DNA of 42,681 nt. Origin: Nitrospira sp. CG24B. GTDB taxonomy: Bacteria; Nitrospirota; Nitrospiria; Nitrospirales; Nitrospiraceae. The notes beneath the pieces are model-generated. The model saw only the letters and a list, made by a program, of their open reading frames with translations. It made no database searches and was not told the origin of the DNA. Location of the stretch: contig NEWS02000004.1 in assembly GCA_002869845.2 (NCBI GenBank), forward strand, positions 721,554 through 764,234. Reading direction: 5' to 3'. Of this stretch, positions 7,825-15,882 are shown piece after piece (the first letter of the stretch is position 1; every line of letters begins with the position of its first letter). The position numbers were made by a program, and so were the translations under genes.

Positions 7825-8584
7825 ACATGCGATGGAACGACGCCGATTCCTGAAGGGAGCGTTGGGTGCGGCAAGCTTGGTGGCGCTTTCCGGGTGCGAC
7901 AACCTGACGCAGAGCAGTTGGTTCCCATCCATTCTCAACAAGGCGGAGCGATGGACGGAAGCTGTGCAACGGGCGGTCACTCCACGAGATGCGCTTGCCA
8001 AAGAATATAGGGAGGCCGACATCTCGAAGATGTTTCCGGCGAATGGCAATACTGATCCTGGCACAGAACAATATGCCGGGCATGTTGCACGGAACTTTTC
8101 TGGATGGATGCTGGAGGTGGTCGGCTTGGTACAGGCGCCGAGAAGCTGGTCTCTGGCTGCATTGAAAGAGCTGCCCGCTCGGACGCAAATTACCCGTCAC
8201 GATTGTGTGGAGGGGTGGAGCGCCATCGGGAAGTGGACTGGTATTCCGGTTGGTGATTTGATGCGTCAAGTTGAACCATTGCCGAATGCCCGCTATGCCG
8301 TGTTCCACTGTGCCGACGTGGATGACGAAGGGGTCGCGTACTACGAGAGCATCGCCGTCGCTGATTGCTATCATCCACAGACCATTCTGGCCTACGAGCT
8401 CAATGACGCGCCACTGGATGTTCCACATGGCGCGCCGCTTCGTCTTCGATTCGAGAGGCAGCTCGGATACAAGCAAGCGAAGTATGTCACGAAGATCGCG
8501 CTGGCCGAGTCCCTTGCCGGCATCGGAGGTGGAAAAGGGGGATATTGGGAGGATCAGGGGTATGAGTGGTATGCAGGAATTTAG
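7814..8584 (+). CDS. Tat-exported molybdopterin-dependent oxidoreductase lipoprotein (YedY/MsrP-like)
   Basis: A 256-residue sulfite-oxidase-fold enzyme. A Tat motif RRRFLK (9-14) is followed by a lipobox LSGC with Cys28, so it is a folded, Tat-exported, membrane-anchored lipoprotein. The molybdopterin core contains TRHDCVEGWSAIGKWTGIP with Cys131 as the presumed Mo ligand, and later FHCADVDDEG and PLRLRFERQLGYKQAKY. At 256 residues it is shorter than E. coli MsrP. ATG 7814 has AAAGGAG upstream and overlaps the cytochrome gene, indicating a coupled redox pair. Context with a Met-rich peptide supports periplasmic methionine sulfoxide reductase activity; sulfite or nitrate-type chemistry cannot be excluded from sequence. 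Confidence 0.88.
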   Translation: MKPEHAMERRRFLKGALGAASLVALSGCDNLTQSSWFPSILNKAERWTEAVQRAVTPRDALAKEYREADISKMFPANGNTDPGTEQYAGHVARNFSGWMLEVVGLVQAPRSWSLAALKELPARTQITRHDCVEGWSAIGKWTGIPVGDLMRQVEPLPNARYAVFHCADVDDEGVAYYESIAVADCYHPQTILAYELNDAPLDVPHGAPLRLRFERQLGYKQAKYVTKIALAESLAGIGGGKGGYWEDQGYEWYAGI

Positions 8585-9119
8585 GATGCTGAGACAGACT
8601 TACGTTTCGCTTCGTTGGTTGGGAATTGTGGTTGTCGTTCTATTGGTAGGATGGCTCACTCTTCGTCCGGCCGACGCGATGATTGGCAAACCGGCTCCTG
8701 ACATTGCCAATGCGACCTGGCTCAACAGCGCGCCGCTGCGGATGGCTGATCTCCGTGGGAAGGTGGTTATGGTCGAGTTCTGGACATTCGGCTGTTACAA
8801 CTGCCGAAACGTCGAGCCCTACGTGAAGGAGTGGCATCGGCACTATGCGGATCAAGGGCTCGTCGTCATCGGCGTGCATTCGCCGGAATTTTCACACGAA
8901 CGTAAGATCGAGAATGTGAAATGGTACATGAAGGAGCACGACATCCGTTTCCCTGTACCGATCGACAACGAGTTCTCGACCTGGAATCGGTACGGGAATC
9001 GTTACTGGCCAGCGATGTACCTGATCGACAAGCGCGGGATCATTCGCTATGTCAGAATCGGTGAAGGGGGTTACGGCGAGACCGAGCTGCAGATCCAAGC
9101 CTTGTTGTCTGAAAGGTGA
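8562..9119 (+). CDS. Membrane-anchored thioredoxin-like protein (TlpA/DipZ-type)
   Basis: A 185-residue protein. The ATG at 8562 has GGGAGGA eight bases upstream and overlaps the molybdoenzyme gene by 23 bases; a second ATG at 8571 is also possible. One N-terminal membrane segment (about 17-36) precedes a thioredoxin fold with FWTFGCYNCRNVEPYV, active-site cysteines C78 and C81 and the cis-proline loop WPAMYL (Pro150). CYNC resembles the thioredoxin domain of DipZ proteins. Facing the periplasm, it could supply thiol electrons or repair oxidised cysteines. Coupling to the molybdoenzyme and cytochrome puts it in the same unit. Confidence 0.87.
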   Translation: MSGMQEFRMLRQTYVSLRWLGIVVVVLLVGWLTLRPADAMIGKPAPDIANATWLNSAPLRMADLRGKVVMVEFWTFGCYNCRNVEPYVKEWHRHYADQGLVVIGVHSPEFSHERKIENVKWYMKEHDIRFPVPIDNEFSTWNRYGNRYWPAMYLIDKRGIIRYVRIGEGGYGETELQIQALLSER

Positions 9120-9122
9120 TCG

Positions 9123-9848
9123 TCAGCGCCGTCCGTCGTACCACACCGAGAGGTGTTTCTTATCTTGTAGTGTTTGTTTCCGAAGGAAAAAGATGCGGAA
9201 GATCAGCACGGCGATCTCTCGGCCTGAGTAGAGCGCGACCTTGCGTGACGATGTCTCAAGTGGGTGTCTCGTCAAGATCGTAAATTGAAGACCCTGCTGT
9301 CGTCCCCATTGTTTGAGTTGTTTACTGAGCCTAATTTCGTCTAACGCATAGAGCTCCTGGTCGAACCCACCGACTTCCTGAAATGCGTCGCGCCGACAGA
9401 CCACCAGCGCTCCAGCAGCCCAGCGACAGAGAACAGAGACTGTGGTCCAGAACCATAGGGTCATGTTCGCCCACCAGGGCAGCCCGTCCATGCGCAGCGT
9501 GCTGCCGCATCCAACGTATTGTCCTGACTCAATCAGTTCCAGAATATTGGCCAGCAGGCCTGGACTCAGCAGGCTGTCGGCATCCAAGAACAGCAGCCAG
9601 TCTCCCGTGGCATGAGCTGCACCGGCATTGCGCGCCCGGCCAATTTGATTGATCGGTTCGAAGACGACTGTTGCACCGGCCAGTCTGGCAAGCTCGGCTG
9701 TATGGTCAGTGGAATTGTTATCCACGACGATGATCTCGGATGTGAAATCGAATTTCTGATTCGCAGCGATCGCGGCAGCGACGGATTGCAGCGAGCCTTC
9801 GATCAGGCGTGCTTCGTTGAATGCCGGGATGACGATAGAGAGATGCAT
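9123..9848 (-). CDS. Family 2 glycosyltransferase
   Basis: A 241-residue GT-A fold enzyme: LSIVIPAFNEARLIEGSLQS at the N-terminus, IIVVDNNSTDHT, and the metal-binding DxD in WLLFLDADSLL, with an acceptor-side ALDEIRLSKQLK near residue 190. The ATG at 9848 is chosen because the family begins right before LSIVIPAFNE; the 27 residues upstream are not conserved-looking. One hydrophobic patch (NMTLWFWTTVSVLCRWAAGALVV) may associate with the membrane. The gene converges on the thioredoxin gene with only three bases between stop codons and is divergent from lhr. Donor and acceptor are unknown. Confidence 0.87.
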   Translation of the reverse strand: MHLSIVIPAFNEARLIEGSLQSVAAAIAANQKFDFTSEIIVVDNNSTDHTAELARLAGATVVFEPINQIGRARNAGAAHATGDWLLFLDADSLLSPGLLANILELIESGQYVGCGSTLRMDGLPWWANMTLWFWTTVSVLCRWAAGALVVCRRDAFQEVGGFDQELYALDEIRLSKQLKQWGRQQGLQFTILTRHPLETSSRKVALYSGREIAVLIFRIFFLRKQTLQDKKHLSVWYDGRR

Positions 9849-9904
9849 GAGATGGCCATAATGCCACATTTGCCATAGGATGCAAAATGGGCTGTCAATT
9901 GTGA

Positions 9905-12900
9905 ATGATGTTGAAGACCCTGAAGGCAAGGCGCAACCTGCGGATATCGTTCATGCGTGATAAAATGCCGCCGATGCCGCTCACTCGATTCCATCCGGTC
10001 ATCTCGGAATGGTTTACCTCGCAGGTTGGCCAGCCGACCGACGTTCAACTCCGAGCGTGGCCCGCGATCCACTCTGGAGCGGATGCGCTGATCGCCGCGC
10101 CGACCGGATCCGGGAAGACGCTCGCCGCCTTTCTCTCTTGCATCGATCAGCTCTTGAAACAGGCGCTCAATCGTGAACTGAACGACCACACCCAGGTGCT
10201 CTACGTCTCGCCGCTCAAGGCCTTGAGTAACGACATCCAGAAAAATCTTCAGAAGCCACTGACGGAGATCGGGCAGATGACATTGCAAGCTGGCTTGCTG
10301 ATCCCGGAGCTGCGTGTGTTGGTCCGTACCGGCGACACGCCGATGACGGATCGTCAGCAGATGCTCAAGCGCCCACCACACATTCTCGTCACTACCCCGG
10401 AGTCGCTCTTCATCTTATTGACTGCCGAAAAGAGCCGAAAGCTCTTGCAGACCGTGCGCACGGTCATTGTGGACGAAATTCATGCGTTGGCCCCCAACAA
10501 GCGCGGGGCTCATCTGGCGCTGTCGTTGGAACGGCTGGAAGCGCTCACCTTTACGAAACCACAGCGGATCGGCCTCTCGGCGACGCAACGGCCGATCGAA
10601 CTGGTTGCCGATTTCTTAGTCGGGGCTCGGCCTCATCCAACAATTGTTGATGTTGGCCATCGTCGAGAACTGGACCTCGCCGTGGAGGTGCCGAAGGATG
10701 AATTGAGCGCGGTGGCGACTAACGCCATTTGGTCCGAGGTCTATGACCGTGTGGCTGAGTTGGTTCGCCAGCACCGTTCCACGCTGGTGTTTGTCAATAC
10801 ACGTCGGTTGGCTGAGCGGGTATCGCATTATCTGGAAGAACGTCTCAAAGACTTAGGCCCGGATGTTGTGGCGGCCCATCATGGGAGCCTCTCGCGGCAG
10901 ATTCGCCTTTCGGCGGAAGAGCGATTGAAAACCGGCAAGACGCGTGTGGTGATTGCCACGGCCTCATTGGAACTGGGCATTGATGTCGGCACCGTCGATC
11001 TTGTTTGTCAGATCGGGTCGCCGAGAGCCATCGCCACGGCGCTGCAGCGGATCGGGAGGGCAGGCCATTGGATCCACGCAATTCCGAAAGGTCGCCTGTT
11101 CGCGATGACCAGGGATGAATTGCTGGAATGTGCCGCCTTGGTGCGGGCAATCAGGCAGGGGACGCTGGACCGGATCACCGTGCCGCCGGCTCCACTCGAT
11201 ATCCTGGCCCAACAGATCGTGGCTGCTTCAGCCAGCCAGACTTGGGCGGAAGAGGACTTGTTCGCACTCTGTCGGCGAGCCTTTCCCTATCGCACTCTGT
11301 CACGGGACGACTTCGATGCCGTGGTGCGGATGTTGGCTGATGGCATTGCGACGCAGCGAGGGCGCGGACTGGCCTATCTCTATCATGATCGGATCAACCA
11401 TCGAATCAAAAGCCGACGCGGGGCGCGGTTGGCAGCTATCACGTCCGGTGGCGCGATTCCCGATACGGCCAACTACGCGGTCGTGGCGGAACCGGACGGC
11501 ACGGTGGTTGGGTCCGTCGATGAAGACTTCGCGGTGGAGAGTCTGGCGGGCGACATCATGCTGCTCGGCAATACCTCGTGGCGCATTAAGAGCGTCGAGG
11601 CGGGCAAGGTGCGAGTCGAAGATGCGCAGGGGGCGCCGCCCAACATTCCGTTCTGGCGAGGGGAAGCGCCATCGCGCACAGCGGAACTCTCCGCCGAATT
11701 CGCAACGCTCCACCACGATATCGCCACGCACGCGTCTTCTCCTGCCGATTCAGAGCACTTAGTCCCCAGTCCTCATTACTCAGCACTGCAATGGCTAAAG
11801 CAGGAGTGCGCCCTTGATCCACGGGGTGCCCAGCAGGTCATCGAATATGTGTTGGCTGGCAAGGCGGTATTGGGAGTGGTGCCAACGCAGGAGACGATCG
11901 TGGCCGAGCGGTTCTTCGATGAAAGCGGGGGGATGCAGCTGGTGATCCATGCGCCCTTTGGTGGACGCATCAACAAAGCCTGGGGGCTCGCGCTGCGTAA
12001 ACGATTTTGTGTGACGTTTGATTTCGAGCTGCAGGCGGCGGCGACCGATAACGGCCTCGTGATTTCGCTAGGCGAAAAACATAGCTTCCCGCTGGAGTCC
12101 GTGTTCGGCTATCTCCATTCCAACACGGTGCGAGAGGTCTTGATTCAAGCGGTCTTGCTGGCCCCGATGTTCACCACCAGGTGGCGTTGGAATGCGTCGC
12201 GCGCGCTGGCGTTGCTGCGCTTTTCGAACGGCAAGAAGGTGCCGCCGCAGATTCAGCGGATGAAGGCAGAGGACCTGCTTGCCGCGGTGTTTCCTGATGC
12301 GATTGCTTGTCAGGAAAATCTAACAGGGGAGCGGGCTGCTCGTCAGATCCCCGACCATCCGCTGGTGGCGGAGACGATGCGTGATTGTCTAACGGAGGCG
12401 ATGGATCTTGAGGGGCTGACGGCGGTGCTGCAACGGATCGAGGCCGGCCACATTCGTTGTGTGGCGGTGGAGACGCCAGCGCCCTCTGTGTTCTCACACG
12501 AAATCCTGAACGCCAATCCCTACGCTTTCCTGGATGATGCACCGTTGGAAGAGCGGCGGGCGCGGGCCGTGGAGATGCGCCGGACGCTGCCGCCTGATCT
12601 GCTGGGACAGGTGGGGGCCTTGGATCCAGCTGCGATTGAAGAAGTTCAGCGTGAATCCTGGCCGGTGGTGCGCGATGCCGACGAATTGCATGACGCGCTC
12701 TTGACGCTGGTGTGGGTGCCCGAGCCTGCCGCGAGCGCGTGGACGCCGTTCTTGCCATCCCTAGTCGAGACCGGTCGTGTGATGATCCTTGCCGTTCAAG
12801 ATGTACAGGGATGGGTTGCCACCGAAAATTGTGAGCGAGTCCGACAGTTGTTAACCGTCGGTGAGGACTCGACTTGTGACGCCGTCGTGCTTGGGTGGAT

Positions 12901-14281
12901 GGAAAGCATTGGCCCGACGACGACGGTAGAGCTGGCCGAGCGGCTGCATCTTCCGGCTCCTGCTATCGACGGCGCAATGATTCGTCTCGAATCCCAAGGC
13001 CAAGTCCTGCGCGGCCAATTTCGTGAGGCGTTAGGCGCAAGGGGTAAGGAGAACGGACGATCGCCTCACCTTTCACCCCTTACCCCTTACGAGTTCTGTC
13101 ACCGCCGTTTGCTAGCCAGGATCCATCGGTTGACCATCGGGATCTTGCGCAAGGAAGTGGAACCGGTGACGGCGTCGGACTTCATGCGATTTTTGATGCA
13201 ATGGCAGCATGTTGTGCCAGGGTCGCGTCAGCATGGCGATGCGGGACTCATGGAGGTCATCAAACAACTCGCCGGATTCGAGGCCGCAGCCTCTGCGTGG
13301 GAACCCCAGCTGTTACGTACGAGGATGGCCAAGTATGGGCCGGAACTCTTAGATCGGCTCTGTCTGAGCGGCGCGGTCAGTTGGGGGCGCCTCTCGCCCC
13401 ATCCGAAACTGGCATCGGGTAATGAGACGTCGGGGCGGGGCATCACCCCGACGAGCATTGCGCCCATCAGTATCTTCCTGCGGGAGGAGTGTGACTGGTT
13501 GCTCGCCGCACTCCATCGTGATGTGGCGGCAGTAGGCCCTGATCCGTTCACACTGCTGAGTTCGGTAGCTCAAGATCTCCGTCGTGCGTTGCAGCAACAG
13601 GGCGCCAGTTTTTTTACCGACCTGGTGCGGATCACCAACCATCTTTCCTCTGAAGTCGAGCAGGGATTGTGGGAGCTGGTGGCAGCCGGTCTGGTGACGG
13701 CTGATGGGTTCGATAACCTCCGTGCCCTCATGGACCCGCATCGGCGTCGCGCCGAGGGACGAGAACGGGCTCGTCGGCCACGGCACGCAGTCGGACGGTG
13801 GTCGCTGTTGCGGTCAGCTGAGAGCAGTCAGCTGACCGCTATTAGCTTATGCGAACGCACCGCTCACCAACTGCTTCGTCGCTATGGGGTTGTGTTTCGT
13901 GATGTGCTGGCGCGTGAATCGTTGGTCTCGTCATGGCGGGATCTGCTGGTGCAGTATCGGCGGATGGAAATGGCCGGAGAAGTCCGTGGCGGTCGATTCG
14001 TGAGTGGATTTACCGGCGAACAGTATGCTCTGCCGGAGGCGGTGGAAGGGTTGCGTGCATTGCGCAAGAGCGGCAACCTGAGTGCCGGGGTGGAGGTGAA
14101 AATTTCAGCCTGTGATCCGCTGAACCTTGCGGGGATTGTGTTGCCGGGGCCACGAATCCCCGCTGTTCCAACAAACTTCCTCATCCTCAAAGATGGGATT
14201 GTAGTGCGGACGGTCATCGGTCGTCAGGGTGAGACCGCGCTCTTTGCTCAAGAGCAGGTCGGTGCACGGGCCGTGCAGTAG
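9905..14281 (+). CDS. lhr: Lhr-type large DEAD/DEAH helicase
   Basis: A 1458-residue superfamily 2 helicase, close to the length of full E. coli Lhr. It has Walker A APTGSGKT (about 65-72), DEIH box at D190, motif III LSATQRP, RecA2 TASLELGIDVGTVD and motif VI LQRIGRAGH, then the winged-helix and Lhr-specific core, and a long C-terminal region with several predicted winged-helix segments. Lhr acts on DNA or DNA:RNA repair intermediates. ATGs at 9953, 9965 and 9974 are alternative starts, and none has a clear ribosome binding site. Three low-complexity, palindromic segments interrupt the protein in frame near residues 615, 1045 and 1305; see the repeat entries. Confidence 0.92.
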   Translation: MMLKTLKARRNLRISFMRDKMPPMPLTRFHPVISEWFTSQVGQPTDVQLRAWPAIHSGADALIAAPTGSGKTLAAFLSCIDQLLKQALNRELNDHTQVLYVSPLKALSNDIQKNLQKPLTEIGQMTLQAGLLIPELRVLVRTGDTPMTDRQQMLKRPPHILVTTPESLFILLTAEKSRKLLQTVRTVIVDEIHALAPNKRGAHLALSLERLEALTFTKPQRIGLSATQRPIELVADFLVGARPHPTIVDVGHRRELDLAVEVPKDELSAVATNAIWSEVYDRVAELVRQHRSTLVFVNTRRLAERVSHYLEERLKDLGPDVVAAHHGSLSRQIRLSAEERLKTGKTRVVIATASLELGIDVGTVDLVCQIGSPRAIATALQRIGRAGHWIHAIPKGRLFAMTRDELLECAALVRAIRQGTLDRITVPPAPLDILAQQIVAASASQTWAEEDLFALCRRAFPYRTLSRDDFDAVVRMLADGIATQRGRGLAYLYHDRINHRIKSRRGARLAAITSGGAIPDTANYAVVAEPDGTVVGSVDEDFAVESLAGDIMLLGNTSWRIKSVEAGKVRVEDAQGAPPNIPFWRGEAPSRTAELSAEFATLHHDIATHASSPADSEHLVPSPHYSALQWLKQECALDPRGAQQVIEYVLAGKAVLGVVPTQETIVAERFFDESGGMQLVIHAPFGGRINKAWGLALRKRFCVTFDFELQAAATDNGLVISLGEKHSFPLESVFGYLHSNTVREVLIQAVLLAPMFTTRWRWNASRALALLRFSNGKKVPPQIQRMKAEDLLAAVFPDAIACQENLTGERAARQIPDHPLVAETMRDCLTEAMDLEGLTAVLQRIEAGHIRCVAVETPAPSVFSHEILNANPYAFLDDAPLEERRARAVEMRRTLPPDLLGQVGALDPAAIEEVQRESWPVVRDADELHDALLTLVWVPEPAASAWTPFLPSLVETGRVMILAVQDVQGWVATENCERVRQLLTVGEDSTCDAVVLGWMESIGPTTTVELAERLHLPAPAIDGAMIRLESQGQVLRGQFREALGARGKENGRSPHLSPLTPYEFCHRRLLARIHRLTIGILRKEVEPVTASDFMRFLMQWQHVVPGSRQHGDAGLMEVIKQLAGFEAAASAWEPQLLRTRMAKYGPELLDRLCLSGAVSWGRLSPHPKLASGNETSGRGITPTSIAPISIFLREECDWLLAALHRDVAAVGPDPFTLLSSVAQDLRRALQQQGASFFTDLVRITNHLSSEVEQGLWELVAAGLVTADGFDNLRALMDPHRRRAEGRERARRPRHAVGRWSLLRSAESSQLTAISLCERTAHQLLRRYGVVFRDVLARESLVSSWRDLLVQYRRMEMAGEVRGGRFVSGFTGEQYALPEAVEGLRALRKSGNLSAGVEVKISACDPLNLAGIVLPGPRIPAVPTNFLILKDGIVVRTVIGRQGETALFAQEQVGARAVQ
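11741..11791. repeat. In-frame repeat-like segment A inside lhr
   Basis: Around 11750-11790 the sequence becomes a run of near-repeats of CAGTCC/CAGCACT type (CACTTAGTCCCCAGTCCTCA, then TTACTCAGCACT), encoding a Ser/Pro/His-rich stretch (residues about 613-629) unlike the flanking helicase. It resembles short intergenic repeats yet keeps the reading frame. Boundaries are approximate. Confidence 0.45.
13023..13088. repeat. In-frame palindromic repeat B inside lhr
   Basis: Two nested inverted repeats: GTGAGGCG (13023-13030) with CGCCTCAC (13062-13069), and AAGGGGTAAGG (13039-13049) with CCTTACCCCTT (13078-13088, perfect 11 bp). The encoded peptide (about residues 1041-1062) is Gly/Ser/Pro-rich and looks like an inserted linker. 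Confidence 0.6.
13810..13839. repeat. In-frame perfect hairpin repeat C inside lhr
   Basis: GCGGTCAGCTGA (13810-13821) and TCAGCTGACCGC (13828-13839) form a perfect 12-bp stem with a six-base loop GAGCAG. Residues about 1303-1312 encoded here (AESSQLTA) break the surrounding Arg-rich sequence. A hairpin this regular inside a coding region suggests an inserted palindromic repeat. Confidence 0.65.
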
Positions 14282-14297
14282 CGTCCTTGACGTCAGG

Positions 14298-14696
14298 TCA
14301 GCGAACAAACGGCCTGGAGGTGTCCTTCAACAGTTCGAGCAAGGCCGTGGAATCCTTGCCTATCGTCTCGGCATAGCTTGCCTGGGCGGCGGAGAAAAAT
14401 GCCGGTTGCCGGTCTTCCGGAACCCCCAACAGCGTACTCATTGACACCAAATATTCTCCTCGTCCTGCCGCCAGATCCTGCCGTAGGTTCTCGTGGTTGA
14501 AGCTGACAAACGCCGTCGTTTTAAAATCCGGCTTAATTTGGCCATCTTCGCTCCACCAGGCAGCCCCTGACGTGGTGCCGGTGATGTTGGATGTCGTGTC
14601 GGTCGTTTGATTAATGGTGGCTTTCAGGGTGCAACCCGTTGCGCCAAGTATCAGGCTTGCACCGATGGCTGCCATATTTCGAAAAGATTTCCGCAT
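14298..14696 (-). CDS. Small lipoprotein, DUF3015-like
   Basis: A 132-residue lipoprotein. GGGAGGA just upstream supports the ATG at 14696 over the ATG at 14714. The signal peptide ends in LGATGC, a usable lipobox. A Thr/Asn/Ser-rich spacer (NQTTDTTSNITGTTSG) leads to a domain with FVSFNHENLRQDLAAGRGEY and LVSMSTLLGVP, which resembles the DUF3015 pattern of a helical stretch around ARGxGEYL. No function is known for that family. The gene converges on lhr, 16 bases from its stop codon, and is divergent from the next gene. Confidence 0.7.
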   Translation of the reverse strand: MRKSFRNMAAIGASLILGATGCTLKATINQTTDTTSNITGTTSGAAWWSEDGQIKPDFKTTAFVSFNHENLRQDLAAGRGEYLVSMSTLLGVPEDRQPAFFSAAQASYAETIGKDSTALLELLKDTSRPFVR

Positions 14697-14835
14697 GGAG
14701 TCCTCCCTCTTCAAGCAGGATCAAGACGTCTGAGTGCCCACACTATATCATATGGTCTCTTAAGTTCAGCCGACTAGATGCCGATAGCGGAGCGAGGCAA
14801 GGCTTATCCCTCATCGATCGAGTAGGAGACCTCAT

Positions 14836-15750
14836 ATGCCGGTTCAAGCTCTGACATCCATCGATCCACATCACTTCTTCAATCTACGTCAGCTAGCCGA
14901 TGGGGAGGTTCATGGACTGGATACACGGGTCAGCGGCGTGGCGGTGTCCAACGATTTTTCTGGGCGGCTCGCGGTGACGACAGCGGAGGGGGATCGGATT
15001 ACCCTCACCGCAGACCTTGAAACTGATTTTCGATCCGGGAGCTATGAGTCTCGTGTGGAGGCTGGTGGTACAACGGGGAACGCAGGAGCGACGTATACAC
15101 ACCATACTATTCAGCAAGAGTTCGGTGTAACTGTGGACGGAGATCTCAACAAGGAAGAGCTGCATGACCTGGAAACACTCTTCCGGAACATTTCGAACGT
15201 CTTTCGTGGATTCTTTCAGGGAGAAGATGAGGATGCCAGCGCGCATAGCACCAAGCTTGCGGAAGGGTTCGTAGCGTTGAATTCTCTCTCCAGTCTCGAT
15301 TTGACTGTCGAGGCTGTTCGATCGGTTGCGGTAGTGGCAGCATTACAGGGTACCCCGGGTGGGGCGCCAGGGACGGTTCCGGCGATCCCGCAACCGTCCA
15401 ACGGTACCACGGCGCCCACCCCGTCATCGGACTCGTCTGATGGAACCCATCTCACTGTTCCGGTGAAAGATGCGCATCTCGCATCACTCATTCAGCAAGT
15501 ACTGGATGCCTTGAAGGACGCAAAGGTCGAACTAGATAAGGTCCGCAAGCATCTGCCAGACTTCTTCGACAAGTTACGAGAGGATCTGGCGAAGGAACGT
15601 CGAGACGAGCAAGAGCCCAAGGCTAATCCGCAGGATCATTCACGACTTCAAGTATCGGATGAGATTAACTTACCGACAACTAGCAGCAGCTTGCTTGTGG
15701 CCTATCGAACAGTCACCGAGATATCACTCTCACTGTCGATCCAGAGTTAA
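14836..15750 (+). CDS. Unknown protein with beta-rich N-terminus and helical C-terminus
   Basis: I do not recognise this 304-residue protein. ATG 14836 has GTAGGAG upstream. There is no signal peptide. Residues 20-95 look beta-rich (LDTRVSGVAVSNDFSGRLAV, TTAEGDRITLTADLETDF); around 105-120 a D-x-D-x-N acidic loop (VDGDLNKEEL) resembles an incomplete calcium-binding EF-hand. A Pro/Gly/Thr/Ser-rich linker covers 175-210 and the rest is charged helix. The 3' end overlaps a short reverse-strand fragment adjoining the IS256 element, so the C-terminus might have been altered by rearrangement, but the frame shows no direct sign of it. Confidence 0.65.
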   Translation: MPVQALTSIDPHHFFNLRQLADGEVHGLDTRVSGVAVSNDFSGRLAVTTAEGDRITLTADLETDFRSGSYESRVEAGGTTGNAGATYTHHTIQQEFGVTVDGDLNKEELHDLETLFRNISNVFRGFFQGEDEDASAHSTKLAEGFVALNSLSSLDLTVEAVRSVAVVAALQGTPGGAPGTVPAIPQPSNGTTAPTPSSDSSDGTHLTVPVKDAHLASLIQQVLDALKDAKVELDKVRKHLPDFFDKLREDLAKERRDEQEPKANPQDHSRLQVSDEINLPTTSSSLLVAYRTVTEISLSLSIQS

Positions 15751-15880
15751 TCCAAATACTGCTCATTCGCGTTGATGTCGAGTCGTTGAGAGCGAAGTCG
15801 TGCATGCCGGCTTCGCCCTCAGCATAATCAGCTAGTTCGTCCACAATCGTTGATACCACTTCTTCTCGAGAAATAGTCAA
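15713..15880 (-). pseudogene. Possible 55-codon gene fragment abutting the IS256 element
   Basis: Reverse-strand frame from TTG 15880 to TGA 15713 encoding an acidic helical stretch (REEVVSTIVDELADYAEGEA) with protein-like codon use. It starts two bases from the inferred insertion-sequence end, so its promoter and perhaps its 5' part would have been cut off by the insertion. No continuation was found beyond the other end of the element. It could also be chance. Confidence 0.3.
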
Positions 15881-15882
15881 AT

